The position numbers and the translations under genes are program-made. Below the pieces are notes generated by a model, which saw only the letters and a program-made list of their open reading frames with translations, was not told the origin of the DNA and made no database searches. From Symsagittifera roscoffensis (Eukaryota; Xenacoelomorpha; Acoela; Convolutidae), in contig NC_087068.1 of NCBI RefSeq assembly GCF_963678635.1, positions 36,589,436-36,653,435 of the forward strand: a DNA stretch of 64,000 nucleotides, read 5' to 3'. Below, piece after piece: positions 54,896 to 64,000 of the stretch. Position 1 is the stretch's first letter; each line of letters starts with the position of its first letter.

Positions 54896-56654
54896 GTTAT
54901 AGTTAACCTAAAATACTACAGTAGTTAATCAACAACACTTGAGACTACAATGAAAATTGCTTGCAGTCTAAAAAAATTGTGGAGTGACAACTAAGCCGCC
55001 AAACTATAGCCCGACTATTAAATTTTTAAGAAAAAAATCAGTTTCAGACATTGAAAAAAAAAAGGTCCGACCGGATATTGGAACCCAGACCATCAGGTGC
55101 ACAGAAAATCTCATTACCTCCAAGGCAAGTGACCAGATGCTTGTAAAATGCTATGAATCGATTATAAAGCAACATCAATTTCAAATGTTAAGAAGTTGAG
55201 TATAAAAGTCTGGTTCCCGATTACAAGACCTTTGCTCTCCCAAGTGTAGCAAGTGTAGCCGAACACATGTAAGGTTTTTTCATGTATATTTCGTTTTTTT
55301 TTTGCGCGTGGTGTGACGACAAAACTAACTAAATAAACGCGAAGAAAATAAGTTAATTGAACATAATTTATAATGTCTTCAAAAAAACAATGACAAAGAA
55401 AACGGAAGAAAAATAAGCGGAAGCGCTAAATGATGAAATTTTTAGTGCAACGGAAGAGCTAAGTGAAGCTTCCAAAACTAGCTTTCCTTTGAACCTTTAT
55501 GACCAATTTTTATAACACATACATTACTCGATTGCTTTACTCGCTCGAAACTAGACTGAAACTCAAAAATTTGAAACCGGATTTCAATCACGACTGAAAG
55601 GCTTGAAATGATATATCACTCGAATAATTCCGATTATTGTTTGTCGTAACAGATTTCAGTGGAAAAAAATCTAAAGCACACACAAAGACAAAGTGCCTCC
55701 CCATTTTCAATGGTCGGATTAAAAATGCTAAGCTATTGTTCAAAGATCAATTATTTACCTCACACAATCTTACTGAAGCTTGCAATTGGCTTTCGCATAC
55801 AAAAATATGCCCACAATACTCGAAGTTTCAGTCGTCTTTGAGCGAAAAAAAAATAAACGTTACTGCGCGCACATGATTGAGCTCCAGCTCTAAATTAGTT
55901 AATTTTGGACACCGGAAAAACACTACTGTAGCGTGAACAAAAAAATTAAAGTAACAGGGAAGGATTCAAACCCATGATAGTATGCTTCAAACCGCACATC
56001 CTTAACTGGAATGGCTACAGTGCCTAAGAGACCCTCGAAAAAGACAAAACGTTGGACGACGGAAAAATGGCTATACAAATTGGCTTTGCATCACTTGCGA
56101 TACAACGCAAGAGCAACTATGCAAGCTAGCGAATAGAAAATGAGACAAATAACAAAATCGAAAAAATCTTTTGCTTGCGAAAAACAAACACTAGAATCGA
56201 AAAACCTTTCAGTATTTACCGAGCGGCTAATAGACAGCAAATGGGCAGGCGCCCATTGAGCCAAAAACGAAACAATTTCATCGAAAATTGTTGTCCTAAG
56301 AAATTTCGATCAATTAATTTTTTTAATTTTAAAATCTTGCAACACAAACTTCCTGAATGCTTAGAAAAAAAAACATTTTTTTTTTGCCTTTGAAGCGACA
56401 AAAAAGTAAGTAACAAGAGAACCAAGGAAAGAAAAAAAGGAGAGCCGAGGAAAATTTACGTCAGGGCTATTAATTTTACAAATTACAGGAGTGAATAAAA
56501 AACACTTGTATCTAATTGCTGACAGCACAATATGATTCCCTGATTTGACAACTAAGGCGACAAAAGATACGCAGACAAAAGAAAGTCCGGCAATTCATTT
56601 TTCACGGAAATTTGTTTTGTCAACTTCACATATACTGAAAAAAAGATCCTGTTG

Positions 56655-56715
56655 GGCCTCGAACACCAGACCTTAGGGTGCAAAGGCAAATGCGCTACCT
56701 CTAGGCCAACTGAGA
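56655..56715 (-). repeat. tRNA-like repeat unit with clear A and B boxes
   Basis: Minus strand: TGGCCTAGAGGTAGCGC, then about 35 bases, then GGTGTTCGAGGCC. This is the best preserved member of the family listed at 47963-48040. The stems do not form a complete cloverleaf. Confidence 0.55.
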
Positions 56716-56814
56716 AGGATTCGAGATGTTTCTAGGGCTCTCAAACAAAGCAACTTCACAATTGCTTACTGTGTCACGAAATGTCTTACCTGTAAAAAAA
56801 ATGTTTACGAGGAA

Positions 56815-56895
56815 AAAGTCTTGTTACAGATTACAAGACACTTCTTTCCGATTACAAGACACTAGTTCCCGATTACAAGACACTACTTTGCGATT
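56815..56895 (+). repeat. Minisatellite of about 25-bp units
   Basis: Four successive units end in gattacaa(g/t)acac(t/a)ct or similar, each starting near cccgatt or ccgatt. The unit is the aaagtcttg-cccgatta word that accompanies the tRNA-like repeats, here amplified in tandem. Confidence 0.75.
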
Positions 56896-57961
56896 ACAAT
56901 ACACTTACTTTCACAAAAATTACAAAAGTTCGTAGTTAAAAGTATCTCGCTCTATTTTCTAGTACAATATTTATTTTTAAAAAAAATTATAAATTCCAAA
57001 TTGAATTTCATAAATATAATTTATTAGCTGAATTCTAATAATCGGTGATCATATCATCAGATGGCTGTAATAGCAAAACCAACAGAGAGCTAGAACTGTG
57101 TCAATGAACAAGAAGACCAAACAAATAGTTGAATTTCGAGTTTCGAAGAAAGAAGGTGAAAAGAAGGTTCATGTAGCAAATATGGTATATTTGCAAGTGA
57201 ACGCAAGAAAATGAAATCTTCAGAGAGTTCATTTTTGTTAATTGAAAACGGAACCTGCCTTCATTCCATTAATCGATTAAATTTGAATTGAAAAACAAAA
57301 GATTGCCAACCTCGAAAAGTCAAATTTGAGTATCAAGACTACCTTCATCTTGACTATGTTCATTGACACCTAATAAATTGAACTAAAATGAAAAACGACG
57401 GCAACATTTGCAAAGGAAGGTATTGAAGGAAAAATAAACTGTGATACGTTTGATCAAAAATAAAATTAACTAGCAGCTAGCAACTCTAATCATTGAAATT
57501 CCGGAATTGTGCTTTTGGTGATAATAAATCAGTTACTGATATCTCTCCTGAAGAATCAAAATAAATTAATTCGTTAGCGACCGAAAAAGAAATTTAATTA
57601 TCTCTTTCTGTCGCTTAATTTTTGCAGGTACTTGAAGTCTAGTATAGCACTTCAAATTACAGCAATAATTTGAAATCAAGATAACCATTTTCCCATTCTC
57701 ATGGTTAATTGTAGTTTTTACTTGACCAGTTAGCACTAAGATAGCACTAAGTTCAAATGTTTATCTATTTTCACGACAACAACTGTATGGGTCTAGTAGA
57801 AAAAGACAGTGAAGTTAGGCGCTATTGCACTTTGATAATTAATATCAATTTTCTTTTTTAATCAAATTTTCTAGATCATACAGTCATTGGCGGCTCTTGT
57901 CACATGTATAATCAACAACACTTCGAGAGTAAGGAGCGAGTGAGAGGGCAAAGCTGAAGGA

Positions 57962-58144
57962 TCAAGGCGGGGGATTGGGACTGGTTTGGAGTAGCATCTC
58001 GATGGTGCGACAAACTAAGGGGAAGTTGCGCTTCTCCACGATATCATAAGGGGAGCAGATCTTGTTCTGGGGAAGACCGGCGGCAACACATGCGTCTACG
58101 AAATGAATAGCATTCTGCAGTCGCGTCTTCACCAGCAGAGGACC
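57962..58144 (-). CDS. CH-domain protein (LRCH-like), last exon
   Basis: Acceptor GCATTTAAG, phase 0; stop TGA at 57964-57962. It encodes the second half of a calponin-homology domain: N-A-I-H-F-V-D-A-C, G-L-P-Q-N-K-I-C-S-P-Y-D-I and V-C-R-T-I-E-M-L-L, then seven more residues. In LRCH proteins a single CH domain also sits at the extreme C-terminus (human N-V-E-N-F-L-E-A-C, G-V-P and L-C-.-P-.-.-I-L). CH domains bind actin or signalling partners. The alternative is another single-CH protein such as a transgelin or LMO7 relative; the C-terminal position favours LRCH. Confidence 0.75.
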   Translation of the reverse strand, partial: GPLLVKTRLQNAIHFVDACVAAGLPQNKICSPYDIVEKRNFPLVCRTIEMLLQTSPNPPP

Positions 58145-58825
58145 CTTAAATGCACACTAACTTAACTTTTAGCAGCAATATCCGAAATACAGTAAAAATT
58201 GCAATCAAAAGCACTACTAGAACAAACCGAACATTAAGAACTCTGAACGATCTATCGAGGACCTTCTTTGCATGATAGCGAATACCCTGAGATCTAATCG
58301 CTTTTATACTTCTCATCCAACTTAAAAATGCAATAACATAAATACACTGATTCACACTGAGTGCACGCAGAAAGCTTTAATCAGACATACTGATTCCAAA
58401 GAAATGAATACTTAAGAAACAACCGATGCGCATTTTTATAGCTATCTCGGTTTCTAATATCTCAGATACTTTAAGCGCCTCACAAGTTCATGTTCGGAAT
58501 AGACAAGAAGAGGAAAGCAATAACTGATAACTATCGCCTAAACACGATCACATTGAGCTAACACAGAATACTTCAGCAATTAAGGACCACGACTCGGATA
58601 ACACGAAACCATGACTTAGTGAGTGAAAAAATCATTCACCCGAGTTTTCACGAGCAAAACGAAAAAAAAAAGTGGGTGAAATTGGCTATATCTGAGCCAA
58701 CAACTTTCTGGAATAACTTTCTGGGCTGTCGCTTTCATGAAGTTCCTAGTTGCCCAGTTATTTCACCATTCACTCGTTATCAGCTGACTTACTTGTTGAG
58801 TTTGGTGCTGTCTGATGTTTTGTAC

Positions 58826-58936
58826 TTGTGCATTAGGTATGCCGAGTGCGTTAATGAAGTTGCAGAGATGGACTCCATCTGAGAGGGAATCCTGCAGATC
58901 ACTCTCCAATCTCACTCCCAGAATACTCTCTAACAC
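58826..58936 (-). CDS. CH-domain protein (LRCH-like), penultimate exon
   Basis: 111 nt, phase 0 at both ends, TTGTGTGTAG acceptor and GTACAA donor. It encodes L-E-S-I-L-G-V-R-L, D-L-Q-D-S-L-S-D-G-V-H-L-C and N-F-I-N-A-L-G, the first half of a CH domain (human LRCH: D-L-.-.-A-L-.-D-G-V-V-L-C-H-L). It joins the last exon without loss of frame. The hinge between halves is shorter than in human LRCH. Confidence 0.8.
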
Positions 58937-60426
58937 CTACACACAACAATCAACTATTGCAGACATAATTTCTCACAGTTCATCCTTACGTTTATTCTTA
59001 TTGTTTGTACCATTTCAAAATACCCTAGCCCAGAAAAACTGAATAAGCTGGCGAAGCAAGTTCATTTTGCAATTCTGGTAACTAGATTCCCAAATTTCGA
59101 CAGACGCTACCTTAGACCCTAGATGGGTGCCAAACGATAAAGCTATGCTCGGCAAAACCTTCACGAAACAGCATGCATAATTCTATACTGGCCTTTCAGA
59201 CAATTTGGCAAAAGAGCGTGACCTTTCGTTCATCTTTGTTTTGTTTTGTTTTGTTTTCTTCTACAGGACTTCAGTATATCACGTTGTTTTCTTTAATCTA
59301 TTATGATTCAGCACATGTCACCATCCACACACTTTCATTCTTACATGCCAAACACATTTCTGTGCCTCAAGGAACCACAACCAATTTTCAGGCTTAATAG
59401 CATTTATTGAGACATGTGAGGCTTTATTAGACGATACCCTACAAGCTGTCAGATTAAATATTACAAAATGACCACAATTTTCCATTCCCAGTCTCAGAGG
59501 ACGATTACAATAAAAGCAACAGCATTTCAACAGACAAAGCAATTTTCCATAAAGGTGATGAAATATTTCTTTTCTTGTCTCTTACCTTAATTACATTTCA
59601 GCTTAAATCAAATGACAAGCATCTACTAAGTCTAACCAAGATAAGGGGATGATATTGGAGTAGTCTAGTAGTGTATTAGTAACATATCTTACCATGCTGC
59701 CTAAAACAAGAACAAACTGTGTGATCATCACATCAGGAGGAAAAGCGTCAGGAGTCAACATTGAAAACAGTCAAGGCAAACAAGGCAAAATGTGAACGTA
59801 GACAGTGAAAACAGGAAAGTGAGAAAAATACAGCATTTCTAATTCATTTAACAAGAAAACATCGCACAAAGAGAAGGCTGAAGCTCATTATACTGTTTAG
59901 TATTCAGGCGTTTGAGAAGCTGCAAGCGTTAATAGCTGCTAGCAGACCTCAATCTAGCCATTCGAATAAGCACGAATTATTATGAAACTCAAGCAAATCT
60001 TATTGTTGCCAAGAGCACTTTTAACGACTAAGTCCCGGTGGGTACTGAATCCCAAAGAATTGATGAATTCAATGACACAGCAAGCCTTCAAGTAAAAAAA
60101 ATTGCTGACTTTTACATATCAACCGTCCATCACCCCGCCCCGTCTTGCTAGCAAACTACTGAAATTGTTGAGAAAAACTGAAAAACTTTTAGCTAAAATT
60201 GGCAATTTATCAAAGATGTAATTTATGTAGATATAAAGACTTGTATCGAAATCAAACAACCAATTTATTTCGCTGGGAAATCTGAAAATTAAATTCCATT
60301 TTCAGAAATAGAAGTCGATAACGTTTTTCGTGAGCTTTACACTTTTAAATGTTGAATCTGAGCCAATAATCAAATTTCTGACGCAGCAAATACGAAGTAA
60401 CGCGAAAATATCAAGCTATCAGTTAA

Positions 60427-60467
60427 AATATCCAAAAAAACGGCTCTATGCCGTTTTTTTGGATATT
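60427..60467. repeat. Perfect 18-bp inverted repeat, 5-base loop
   Basis: aatatccaaaaaaacggc (60427-60444) and its exact reverse complement (60450-60467) around tctat. With the T-run on the right it looks like a terminator, but no gene ends here. Confidence 0.95.
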
Positions 60468-61090
60468 GTGAGAAAGCCTAAACTATACAATAGACAGATC
60501 AAAAATGCAACGAGAATGCTAACTTAAATATATAAAAACATTTTCCATCATTTTCCATATAAAAACGTTTGATTGAAAAATCCTGAAAAAAAAAACGAAT
60601 GAGCATGAAATCTAGAGCGTTTATCAACTCGATCAATCTGCAACACAACTGCAACAAAACAGAGTAGCTAAAACTTTAACAAACCGTCAACTAGCAGCCG
60701 TCAAAAAATAAGACGAAAGACTACTTCGAGAAAACCGTTTTTTAAAAGGTCGGACAAAAATTAGATTTACCAAATATTAATAAGTTTCTCTCGATTTGTC
60801 TTGCATGGCTTTAATTTGGAGGAAAAAGTTTCAGGAAAAAAACTTTCAACAACCTTCCTCGTGATAATAGAAACCAAACTGGAAAGCCTCTATGTAGACA
60901 AAGTCTTTCTTTATAGTGTTACATCCGCTTTTAATTCAAATTGAGAAAGTTGATTCCCGCGAAGGTAAAAATATGAACAACAAATAGGCAAAACCAAAAT
61001 GACTTACTTATTTTAATTTAAAATTTGATTCGACTTAGGAACACAACCGAGTTGCCCCTCATTTCAGCTACGTCACGCAGCTTATCTTGT

Positions 61091-61175
61091 TACACAGAGG
61101 CGAAGCCGAACTTCGCACCTCTTGCAATACCAGATAATATAACTTAGCAGGCTAGCGAACAGAAAATGGGATGGA
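61091..61175 (+). repeat. Dispersed repeat with gcgaagc...cttcgc dyad
   Basis: Typical copy: cagaggcgaagccgaacttcgc, then c-cttgc-ataccag and later agctagcga-tagaaaat-g. Other copies: 15155, 29640, 31345, 31925-32010, 33290-33345, 40485-40530, 54160-54235, 56080-56150, 61376 and 62260, all on the plus strand in this window. The short dyad and fixed trailing words suggest a MITE- or SINE-like family. Confidence 0.7.
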
Positions 61176-61403
61176 AGCCACAAGGTCGGTTAAAAAAACT
61201 ACGCCTCTAAAAAAATTATTCGAAAAATATCGAGAACCACAATATCCAGCGTTTACATAAGCATTCGAAAAAATTATCAAGGGGTAGCTCAATCAAAAAT
61301 TTTTGCTTAGATGCAAGTTAAACAGAACACAAAGTTAGTCATGGAAAAAGTTTAAATATAAAGATTTAAAACACAAAGGTGAAGTTGCACTTCGCATACA
61401 CAA

Positions 61404-61775
61404 GCAAAAACATGACCGATAACGCTACTTGGATGTTTTTAATGAACTTTTTCGTATACTAGTTACAATGGATCCGCTCTATAAATTGATGCATGTTAAT
61501 TGAATTTTTTTCTCGAATTGGCTGGTACTGCTAATGCGTCATAATTGGCGTGCGTCACTGTGGAAATTTTGTAGACTCTAAGTTTTACTCATTCAGTTTT
61601 TCCCAGTACCGTTATCGGTCATGTTTTTGCTTGAGTAAAACTTTGAGCCTACAAAAATTCTTCAGTGACGCACGCATTAGCAACAGCAGTCAATTCGAAA
61701 AAAATACCAATTAACATGCCTCAATTTATAGAGCGGACGCATTTTAACTAGTATACGAAAAAGTTCATTAAAAAC
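61404..61775. repeat. Nested foldback element
   Basis: Outer arms of about 150 bp: 61432-61590 reads inverted against about 61625-61775 (ggatgtttttaatgaacttt / aaagttcattaaaaacatcc). A second inverted pair, gcaaaaacatgaccgataac at 61406 and gttatcggtcatgtttttgc at 61614, overlaps the first. The right half matches the simple copy at 25760-26000. Confidence 0.8.
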
Positions 61776-62689
61776 ATCCGACCCTGCCCAGGTTCGAATC
61801 CTATTATTTTGTTGCGGGTCTTCTTCCCTAACTCTACGCTACAGATCCACGATACCTTGAAGCTAAAGTGCTATTTGTAATATAACAGCCTGCGTAATAT
61901 CCTTAGCATTGGCTGTACTTCATAGCTGGTTATTGATCAAAATAAACACTTTCAAAAGGAACACATTTTGTCGCAACAATAATGTCGACTTAGCTTTAAA
62001 AAGAGAGTTCATACTATAACACAAGCTTTGCTTGTGTAATAAAGCGAAACAATTTCAACCGAATAACTGTTTCAAGCGAACGAATTTAGAACAAATTTTG
62101 CAACGCTAGAAGTGTGCCAAAGTATATGAGAAATTCGAAACTAATTGTCTGTTAAAAGTTGTCTATATTGAAAAAAGTATGCATTCCTATCTGCTAACAC
62201 TAAATTGCACGCGTAAAAACTTTAATTTCTTGTCTTATATTCAAGCCATGCAATTACTAAGTCGAAGCTGCACGTATCAAACACATGCAAAAATATTGCA
62301 AGCGAGAGCTTTAAATGCATGAGATGGTTAACTTTGAGAAAAAAAACTTCGAAAAATGCATTCTATGTGACTCCAGTCCCATCTTGCAGTAAGAGTCTAA
62401 TTAAATTTAGCCTTTCATTAAGCGGAAAAAACAGATACTATTAAAAAACCAAGGCTTAATTGCTATGCAGCAACGTGAAACTTATGTTTCAACCTATGCT
62501 TGGTACGGAACCGGTCTATCAAAGGTTTCTTTTTTAATACGCAAGCAGAAAATGCAAACGCGAGCTGAATAAAAAACAAGATAAAAAATTAGGTTCAGGA
62601 TTCGATACCCGCTTCTAAATAAAAGTGGACAAATGGTAGGTCGATTTTTTTACCCGGAATATTTACCGTTTGAAAAAAGACAGGTCCTA

Positions 62690-62765
62690 ATCAGATTCAA
62701 ACCTATGACCTTTGCCGTCCCAGGCGTGTTCTTGACCTTCATGCTAAGTGTGCAGAAGACACTAA
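62690..62765 (-). repeat. tRNA-like repeat unit in LRCH-like intron
   Basis: B-box-like GGTTTGAATCTG on the minus strand, with the cctttgccgtcccaggc word that also occurs at 36765. It is followed at 62845 by agtccagtacccgattgcaa, the companion word of this repeat family. Confidence 0.5.
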
Positions 62766-63309
62766 GAAATTTGAATTCATTATGAGTCAATCAAGTTACC
62801 ACCAAGAGCTCAGATGAGTCCTGTAAACTAAGTTATTTACGGGAAAAAAGTCCAGTACCCGATTGCAATACCCTTACTTATCGCAAAAGTAATCACTAAG
62901 TCATGCATGTTGGGTTATAAAAATTCAACTCGTAATAAAATGGTGTTTTTAAATTAGGCTTCGACCAATGCTCAGTAGGAAACTGGTCCACTTATCTTTT
63001 TCCAACCAGTTGTCATAGAAATAATGGCCGACAAATTTGATAACTTTTGGATATTATTTTACCGTATTAAGCAGCTTGGCGCTCATGAAAAACGCGGTTC
63101 GACGAATAAAGCTGTTTAAGTCTGATTCTGTCCATTTAATTTCTTTAACTCAATATTTCATACTATCTCCTGATTTGGGCTTGAATAAACTGGCCTTCTT
63201 TTCGGTAACTACTTGTGAGCGCAGCTTATAAATTTTATTTGAATGGCTGGTCGAGCAAATCATTGCTAACTAAAACATACAGTACATTCGAGGGGACATT
63301 ATGGCCCAC

Positions 63310-63635
63310 CTGCTTGAGCGATTTCAAAGCGCGGCGTTCATCTTTGAAATTGAGTGCCTGTCTGCGTGCAGTTATTTTTCCCGCCTCGGCTGATGCCGGC
63401 ACGTAGCTGGACCGGGAAGGGTCAGATGATATGGAAATTGATGAGTCACTAGAGGAGGGACTCAGGGTGCTTTCGTGACGCTCCACCGTGTCCTCAATAC
63501 AGATGACTGCAGTCTGTGGTGTGAAGGTAGATGCTGATGTTTTCACACTTTGAACACCTACTGATGATGTTTGACTCTGCCAGCTAAGTCCATTTTGAGC
63601 ATCACTTTTATTAGTTTGTTTCGCAGTAGGCCAAG
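63310..63635 (-). CDS. LRCH-like gene, linker exon
   Basis: 326 nt, CTCTTTAG acceptor (phase 1) and GTGGGC donor after L-K-Q (phase 0). It encodes a Ser/Thr-rich disordered linker with a run of Ser/Asp (S-S-S-D-S-S-I-S-I-S-S) and ends in a basic helix, A-R-R-Q-A-L-N-F-K-D-E-R-R, that leads straight into the CH domain once joined to 58936. LRCH proteins have a similar long variable linker before the CH domain. Confidence 0.7.
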
Positions 63636-63812
63636 CTAAAGAGACAGGTTAGTTTTCTATCACTTCTAAAACAGATTTTTAGCTCATGAAAACAATTTTT
63701 CGACTAAGGTAGCACTTTGCCTTCAAACGTATTGACGCAATGTATGAATCCATTAGAAGAATTGCAGCCTGTTTGTTAATGCTGGAAATTTATTGCAGAC
63801 AAAGTGATTTAC

Positions 63813-63879
63813 CTAATCTAGTTTGCTGATCATTTAGGCGGTTGGCTGGATTTGTCCAAGTATCTTTTTCGTTTTCAAT
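63813..63879 (-). CDS. LRCH-like gene, small upstream exon
   Basis: 67 nt between TTTGTCTGTTTCAG and GTAAAT, phase 0 to 1, matching the phase of the next exon. It encodes a polar 22-residue segment without a domain. The leucine-rich repeats expected for LRCH would lie to the right, outside the window. Confidence 0.6.
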
Positions 63880-64000
63880 CTGAAACAGACAAAAGAATCA
63901 TTTTAACAAAACGATCATAATAAATCTGCTCAAAGCTTGAGAAAAACAGTTAAATTACAGTAACAAGTCAGTAAACATTGATTCATCGATTCAATCGAAC

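Larger units (their letters stand above)
50411..57961. other. Intergenic, repeat-rich; no confident gene apart from listed items
   Basis: tRNA-like units occur near 52390-52465, 53925-53985 (A-box-like TGGCTAAGTGGTTAGTGC on the minus strand), 55075, 55965-56025 and 56655. Dispersed gcgaagct-type copies lie at 54160-54235 and 56080-56150, and a ctggatcaataggtaaa copy at 53580-53790. The block 52581-52690 resembles 30520-30640. Confidence 0.45.
58937..63309 (-). other. Large intron of the LRCH-like gene
   Basis: 4.4 kb between phase-0 splice sites. It contains the hairpin at 60427-60467, the dispersed repeat at 61091-61175, the foldback at 61404-61775 and a tRNA-like unit at 62690-62765. A small TTTTG microsatellite is at 59231-59260. 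No extra exon is required by phase. Confidence 0.5.

Noticed and set aside
59680..59700. Possible 8-nt micro-exon between TTTTAG and GTAAGA in the LRCH-like intron
   Set aside because: Including it would introduce a stop, and phases match without it.

Overview
The window is animal nuclear DNA: AT-rich, repeat-dense, with host genes split into short exons by GT-AG introns and read with the standard genetic code. I cannot name the phylum. Four host genes are recognisable from protein motifs I know, all on the minus strand. From right to left they are an LRCH-like calponin-homology protein (57962-63879, 5' end outside the window), UBL3 (40186-50132, last exon not found), NTAQ1 (27444-29537) and PPM1K (13961-23277). 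Exon phases agree at nearly every junction, which is the strongest support for these models. The exception is PPM1K exon 3, which carries an apparent one-base insertion.

Two related LTR retroelements lie on the minus strand. Element E1 (1-5699, running off the left edge) has a 5' LTR, a primer-binding site, three small unrecognised ORFs, then a Ty3/gypsy-type capsid and a CCHC nucleocapsid region broken by a frame change and an in-frame TGA. Element E2 (40952-47387) is bounded by two 408-bp LTRs that look identical, with a TTTT target duplication. It carries no gag or pol, only an envelope-like glycoprotein ORF and a second ORF that starts on the envelope stop codon (ATGA). Its internal sequence diverges from E1 just past the primer-binding site, at a GT in E1. 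This suggests E2 may be a reverse-transcribed copy of a spliced envelope RNA. E2 sits in a UBL3 intron in the same direction as the gene, inside a satellite-like repeat unit.

Other mobile DNA: two fossil FLYWCH-MULE transposases (8641-9968 plus; 16065-17110 minus, in a PPM1K intron), a 1.17-kb element with about 280-bp terminal inverted repeats carrying a gene-like ORF (19330-20502), and a 422-bp hAT-type MITE with an 8-bp target duplication (29915-30336). There are also several foldback hairpins, two families of diverged satellite-like repeats (24.1-27.2 kb; 33.9-36.2 kb, recurring at 40.6 and 47.4 kb), tRNA-like repeats, and at least two further dispersed repeat families. The rest of the intergenic and intronic sequence is AT-rich with no convincing genes.

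The host genes have unrelated housekeeping roles: a mitochondrial branched-chain keto-acid dehydrogenase phosphatase, an N-terminal glutamine amidase, a membrane-anchored ubiquitin-like protein, and a CH-domain scaffold. I see no operon-like logic. The most unusual content is the E1/E2 element family and an in-frame optional exon in NTAQ1.
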